A model generated the notes under the pieces. That model did no database searches, was not told where the DNA came from, and saw only the letters and a program-made list of their open reading frames with translations. This document shows positions 59,171 through 64,000 of a stretch of 64,000 nt of DNA, one piece after another. A program made the translations under genes and the position numbers. Every line of letters begins with the position of its first letter. Position 1 is the first letter of the stretch. Source of the stretch: Cylindrodendrum hubeiense (Eukaryota; Ascomycota; Sordariomycetes; Hypocreales; Nectriaceae); NCBI GenBank assembly GCA_014621425.1, contig JAANBB010000039.1, positions 115,942 to 179,941 of the forward strand, read 5' to 3'.

Positions 59171-60604
59171 ATGACCTCACCGGCACGCACAGCACCGCCA
59201 TTGTCGCATTTAAAGATCAGATCAAATAAAGACGTATCTTCGTTAGAGTTCCTCAGCTATTCTCTGGGTAAGCCGGCTGGGGCCATCGGTGCTTGGTTCA
59301 CCAGGGTCCGGCAGGCCGGTTCAACGCTGGGGCACTTTCTGGGAAGCTTTGTTTCCCAGAGCCATGCATCGTCGCCGGTCCTGGCACCGATGCACGATCT
59401 TGCACTGTCCATAGCCAGTGCAAGGCCGGAGCTGGATAGCAAGGTGCTTCATCTGCAAGAGCGGTCACCTCGACCGAGCCAAAAGCCCGCGTCTGGAACC
59501 GCCGTCACTTCAAATCGGGTCGCCAAAAAGCGCGGCTCCGACACCAAGCCGCGTCGCAAACGGAGCCGTACAGCTGGCAACCCGGGAAGTTATGACGAGG
59601 ACAAAGACTACAGCTCGGGCGAGGACGATAGCCATACCGGTGGACAGGGCGAGGAGAAGGCCGAGGCGGACATCCCAGCATTTGCATGTCCGTTCTTCAG
59701 AATGTCTCCCATCCGCCACATGGAGTGCGTGAATCGCAGGTTGACGCGGATCCGAGATGTCAAGCAGCACATTCAGCGACGGCACTTGCAAGCTGCCTTC
59801 TACTGCCCAACATGCTATGAGCGATTCCCGTCAGCTCTGGAGCGAGACGATCACATCAGATCCCGCCGCTGCAGTGCCCCTGACCATCTGCGGACTGACA
59901 ACTCTGAGGGTGCGTCACCGGAGGCCCAGAAGCTCCTGAAGTGTCGTGTCAACCGCGCCTTATCACCGGTCCAGCAATGGTACGAAGTCTGGGATATACT
60001 GTTCAAAAATGAGCCCCGACCGGAAAACCCCTATCTTGATACTGTATTGAAGGAAACCATCGGGATAATCCGTATCTTCTCGAGACAGGAGGCTCCTCAA
60101 ATCGTGCCCGCAGTTCTCGAAAGCAAGAAGATGCTAGAGAGAGGGGACGAGGATCTCGGGCCGCTTCTTATAGATCTGCTTGAAGAGATCCAGGAACGCT
60201 TCGAGCAAAGAAGCTGCGAGCCGACCAGAGTGGCCATTCTAGACACCGGTTCGAGCACCCCTCAAAGCTCAACTCCCGTCTGCAGCGAACCAACACCTGC
60301 ATCGAGGTCGCCATGCCTATGGTCCGAGGAACCAAGCAATTACCATCTTTACAGTCATGAGTCCAACATATTTACACAACCTGCCCAGGTATGGGGCATA
60401 ACAAACATGGGAGTGACCACGATGGTTGATAGCCTAAGCTACCCGGGGGTGGGCTTGCAGCCGCATGGAGACATGAACTATTCGTCTCTCAACTACTTCG
60501 AGGACATAGGCTTGACTGCAGGGATAGAGGAGAATTATTTTGTATCAGATGAGAATAGTGGCGACTTGTTGGCTTCATTGTCAGATCTGCCTACATACCC
60601 ATAA
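59171..60604 (+). CDS. C2H2/C2HC zinc-module protein
   Basis: A single exon of 477 residues from ATG 59171 (MTSPARTAPPLSHLK). An in-frame ATG at 59030 would add 47 residues, but that part lies in the duplicated upstream segment. The first 90 residues include SLGKPAGAIGAWFTRVRQAG, of unknown type. A basic KKRGSDTKPRRKRSR run, probably a nuclear signal, and an acidic stretch follow. The zinc module starts near 172: ACPFFRMSPIRHMEC, DVKQHIQRRH, FYCPTC and a final His/Cys pair. Then come VQQWYEVWDILFKNEPRPENPYL and a helical region. The C-terminal 150 residues are Ser/Thr-rich. Compared with its two paralogues, it has the module but neither the HET domain nor the membrane helix. Confidence 0.82.
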   Translation: MTSPARTAPPLSHLKIRSNKDVSSLEFLSYSLGKPAGAIGAWFTRVRQAGSTLGHFLGSFVSQSHASSPVLAPMHDLALSIASARPELDSKVLHLQERSPRPSQKPASGTAVTSNRVAKKRGSDTKPRRKRSRTAGNPGSYDEDKDYSSGEDDSHTGGQGEEKAEADIPAFACPFFRMSPIRHMECVNRRLTRIRDVKQHIQRRHLQAAFYCPTCYERFPSALERDDHIRSRRCSAPDHLRTDNSEGASPEAQKLLKCRVNRALSPVQQWYEVWDILFKNEPRPENPYLDTVLKETIGIIRIFSRQEAPQIVPAVLESKKMLERGDEDLGPLLIDLLEEIQERFEQRSCEPTRVAILDTGSSTPQSSTPVCSEPTPASRSPCLWSEEPSNYHLYSHESNIFTQPAQVWGITNMGVTTMVDSLSYPGVGLQPHGDMNYSSLNYFEDIGLTAGIEENYFVSDENSGDLLASLSDLPTYP

Positions 60605-61428
60605 AGTTGTGGCAATAGACACAGGTATCTGCCTTTTTTTTGTCACACCATTTACTTTATTTGTTTATTGTTTGTTCTTCTCGGGTATCAATAGATCAAT
60701 TGGATGAGGAATTTTATGGAGGCCAAATTATTATTTCAGACTAAACAGCTTAATACATTAGCACGCGGAATTAATCCCCGAGTGTTCAGTGTTTCTTTTA
60801 ATAACCTAGGTACCAATACTGTGCGGTTAGGGGTTGCAAGAGGCAGTAGAAACCCCAACAACCCACCCAGAAGGGGCAGATTGGTAGTGACTGTGGTGTG
60901 TGGTGGTGATGGCGATGATGGGTCCGCAATGAGGAAGGCCAAGATTGGGAGCGACCAAAATGAAGGAAATATATAAGACTGATGAATACCACCTTATGTT
61001 GTCGTCTGATGAGATGAATCACTGAAAAATGCGACAAGGAATGTCCTAAAAGACTGGCAATTGAGCATGGCTAAAGATGGCTCCTAAAGATTGTCATGAC
61101 AAAGTGTTTCTTCTATACAAAGACGGTAACCGCCATGACCTGGTTCATAAAGGTGGACAGTCTAACCTGCTGCACCAAAACCCTACCCCACCGATCTTAA
61201 TACTTACGTAGCTGACTGATTGGGTTGAGCTAATAGTCCTAACATAAGGCGGATCTCCCTGTCTACCAGGTATTATTATACCCCTTCATTTTTTAATACG
61301 TAGACCAATTAGATTCAACGAAGAATATATAGTTCACAAAGACAGGTGGAAATCGAATCGCACAGTTTATGAGATATAATTCATTTCTATTATACATACA
61401 TAGTAGCCTCCTCCTATCTGTATCGTGT
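60605..61428. other. Convergent AT-rich 3' region
   Basis: Lies between the 3' ends of the last zinc-module gene and GPI17. It contains short frames only and marks the right edge of the accessory island. Confidence 0.5.
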
Positions 61429-63140
61429 TCATTGCGACTTCTTCTCACCCGCCTCCTTAGCACGCTGTCTCCTCCTCTTGATCCAGTTCTTCAGCTCATT
61501 AATCAACCCCATGATCAGGGGCACTCCCACAGGCCCCAGCAGGGGCAGGTAAACGGCAATCTTGTGCTCGTCGGGAAAGTACAGCTGGCCAACCATGCTC
61601 TTCTCGAAAAAGGCCCGCTCGGCCTCCTCCTCGGCGATCCGCGCGTGGTACAGGCCCTCGGGGCCGCCCAGGCTGCCGCAGGCCTGCTGCAGGTGGTCCA
61701 TGGTGGAGGCGACGCCGTCGGCTACGCTGCGGGGGATGGAGATGGAGGGGAGGGCCGTCGCTGAGGCGGGCTAGGGAGCCGAGGGTGGACGAGGCCCGCA
61801 GGATGAGGTCGGCAGAGCGGATTCGCGAGAGGGTTGATAGTCGGAGAAGAAGGGATCCAGACTGGGGTGTACCAAGAAGCGACAGTAGATGGCCGTTGAA
61901 GGTGAGCATGGCCTGGCGGAGCTTCTCGCTCGATATATGTGTCGTCGTGTCTGGGAGCGATAGTAGATAGATAGTGCCCCATTGCGGAATCATCCACGAC
62001 TGTGATGTCTCGGACTCGGATGTCTTGGACTCGGATGTGAGGCCGATGTTCTGGTCGCCAATATAGATAACAAAGTTGACTGTCGGGGCACCACCAATCG
62101 AGGGTGAGAGTGGCCATTCGGCAGCATTAATAAAAGAAGCGAGGTCGGCCTTACTGAGAACCTGGGACTGAGTACCAGGGGTGGCATAAAGCTGGACCTG
62201 AGTATCGATAGTAAAGTTGTGGATAGGTCCCAGCATATGAAGCATAGGCTTCATATACTCATCGATAGCCGTCTCGATATCCCACGAGTTGGGAATAGCG
62301 CCCGCAGTGAATAGCGAGAAGGTCAAGTGGTAGGTCGGCGCGTATCGCAGCGAGCGGGTGGTCCGCTTAGAGAGGATCTCGGCAGCCTCGGGGCTGAGAT
62401 TCTGGGGGCGAGCATCGGGCGCGGACGAGGTTGAGAGGAGGTACGAGATGGTGGATTGCTCCTCGGAGAAGGTGGACTGGAGCTCCTTGGCGATGTATGT
62501 AGCGAGGGCCGACGAGGACGACGATGGCCCGGGGATGGCATTGGGTGGGTAGACGATATCGAGGACGGCGGAGTGAGGGTTGAGCGAGGCGGCGTTGGTC
62601 TCGCCGGGGGTGAGCTGGATGGTCAAGGCGACATTGTCGTCGAGAACAGCATCGCTGCTGCTGTCACGCTTGGGGGCAAGCTGCAGGCGCAGATGGTGGC
62701 CAGAGAAGTCGTTGTGGTCGTCGAGGGCATGTTGCGTGAGGCGCACGAGGTTCTGGGCCTCGTTCTCCTGTAGCGAGTCGGCCTGGATGGAGATCTGAAG
62801 GGGGAAAACGGGTCGGCAAGCCTACGAGGTCGAATGGTCAGTACAGCTTCAAGGCGGCGGCGCAATGGCTTTGCGACGGGAGCCCTCTTACCTTGCCCTC
62901 GGCCCATTCGAGCATGCCCTCGAGAGGCAGGTTTGCGCGGTAGATGGTGGTCGTCTTCCACCAGATGGGCAGGCCCAGCAGGACAATGACGAGCCAGAAG
63001 GACCAGACGATGTGGGAGCGGCGGCGGACGTCGGACTGCGTCTCCGGAGGGGGGAGCTTGGGGGAGGAGCTGGCGGAGGAGACATCGGCGGCGGGAGCAG
63101 CCTGGGCCGGCGCCGAGGGAGATGCGGAGCCGGACGCCAT
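61429..63140 (-). CDS. GPI17: GPI transamidase subunit PIG-S (Gpi17), frame break near 3' end
   Basis: PIG-S is a subunit of the ER transamidase that attaches GPI anchors to proteins. Exon 1 (63140-62892, 83 residues) carries an N-terminal transmembrane helix (IVWSFWLVIVLLGLPIWW) followed by TTTIYRANLP, a typical PIG-S opening. Exon 2 starts at 62821 (ACRPVFPLQISIQA) and continues through the lumenal domain (LYATPGTQSQVLSKADLASF, NFVIYIGDQN, WMIPQWGTIYLLSLPD). A second membrane helix (VYLPLLGPVGVPLIMGLI) and a basic tail (KRRRQRAKEAGEKKS) end the protein. At about 61755-61775 the frame must change by one base to join LGSLARLS to ALPSISIPRSVADGVAST; no intron fits. In an essential gene with both halves well kept, a sequencing or assembly error is the likely cause. 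Confidence 0.88.
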
Positions 63141-64000
63141 GGTGCCGGCAGGGAAAGAATGAAAAGGCCGGGAAGGAGGCGACGGGCGGGCGGAGGACGG
63201 CGATGGCTTCGTGGCGCGCTCTGCTCCTGAACGGCTCCCGTCCCGATTTGGCGGATTGGCGGCCGGCTCAGACACGACATCACGATGTCACGTGGGAGCG
63301 TCCGGGGCATCGGGGGTTGTAAGCGCCGACACGCCGACGTGGCCCGATTAGGAAACCTGCGTGTAAGCGATCCGAGGCGGGCTGGCAGCGGAAGGGCAGC
63401 TAGGGCGGTAGTGCACGGGGCTAGAAGGCGATTGGAGCGTCAGGACCTGGTGCGACCCCATGGGGAATTGGGATGGGGGCAGGGGAGGAGAGGGATGGAT
63501 GGGTGGTGGTGGTGGGTGGTGTTCCTCGGGATGAAACCTGGGGTTGTGGCTTGGGTTGGAGAGACATGATCAGCTTCACTGAGGCATGATGGCAGGCGGG
63601 TCAATGGTCGTTGTGCACCGTTCTCAAGATGAGCAGAGTTTCCGTCAGAGAGTCGAGATATCTCTCCATCTGCTAGGCCATTTAGATGCAACACCATCAT
63701 CCGGGGATGGGATTGGCTAACATGGACAGTCAACAAGTGAATCAGCGTTGTCAGCGCGGTCGTCAGCGTGGCCGTCATCCCTCAAACCAGACGTAACTCC
63801 AGAGTCAATTCCTACCTAACCCATCATCACCATCCTCCTATCCGTTGCATTCTCGCCAAGCTTCACACTCGCCCTCCGCCCGTCCACAAACTCTCCGCAG
63901 CCTCTCCGCAACCTTGGCCAGACTCGGCCGCCTCCCTGCCCGTCTCTTACACGGCGCACGCACGCAGCCAACCGCATGCCGTGCGTCGCCAGATCGCCCC
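63141..64000. promoter_or_regulatory. GPI17 upstream region, GC-rich
   Basis: Promoter side of GPI17. Pro/Arg-rich open frames on both strands look like composition effects. The sequence turns CT-rich toward the window end, where a further gene may begin outside. Confidence 0.4.

Overview
This window is nuclear DNA of a filamentous ascomycete. Genes carry short GT-AG introns (about 43-290 bp) with CTAAC/CTGAC-type branch sites. The gene content includes COX10, GPI17/PIG-S, a Myb/SANT factor with a polyglutamine tract, HET-domain proteins, SesA/ankyrin-type proteins and fungal HGDLKPEN kinases. Gene style and content fit Sordariomycetes, plausibly Hypocreales; the order is an inference from memory of the families. 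One unresolved base (N at 12270) and a frame break in an otherwise conserved GPI17 gene show that the assembly is not error-free.

Left block (about 0.7-19.7 kb), ordinary metabolism and housekeeping: a six-exon transaldolase (-), COX10 heme A farnesyltransferase (+), a Myb/SANT regulator (-), a seven-exon GH51 alpha-L-arabinofuranosidase (-) divergent from a five-exon MFS sugar transporter (+), and two alpha/beta hydrolases (-). Arabinofuranosidase and transporter share a 2.07-kb intergenic region and may form a pentose-use pair.

Middle block (about 20-37 kb), sparse and accessory: a secreted cysteine-rich repeat protein with a very recent internal 225-bp duplication, a 5.2-kb stretch without a recognisable gene, a single-exon Baeyer-Villiger monooxygenase, a fungus-specific protein of unknown function, and a decayed MFS transporter.

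Right accessory block (about 37-60.6 kb) is an allorecognition/NLR-like island. It holds a SesA-like/ankyrin protein, a HET protein, two divergently placed kinases of one fungal family (one frameshifted, one with the beta-3 lysine replaced by arginine), and three genes within 8.5 kb that share one C2H2/C2HC zinc module with different N-termini (one fused to a HET domain). A duplicated upstream segment occurs at about 50.0 kb and 58.6-59.2 kb; the left copy is heavily C-to-T and G-to-A changed, as expected of repeat-induced point mutation (RIP). This zinc-module cluster with its RIP-marked duplication is the best candidate for an undescribed system. The window ends in conserved sequence with GPI17/PIG-S (-). 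I saw no tRNA, rRNA, intact transposase, telomere repeat or CRISPR-like array.
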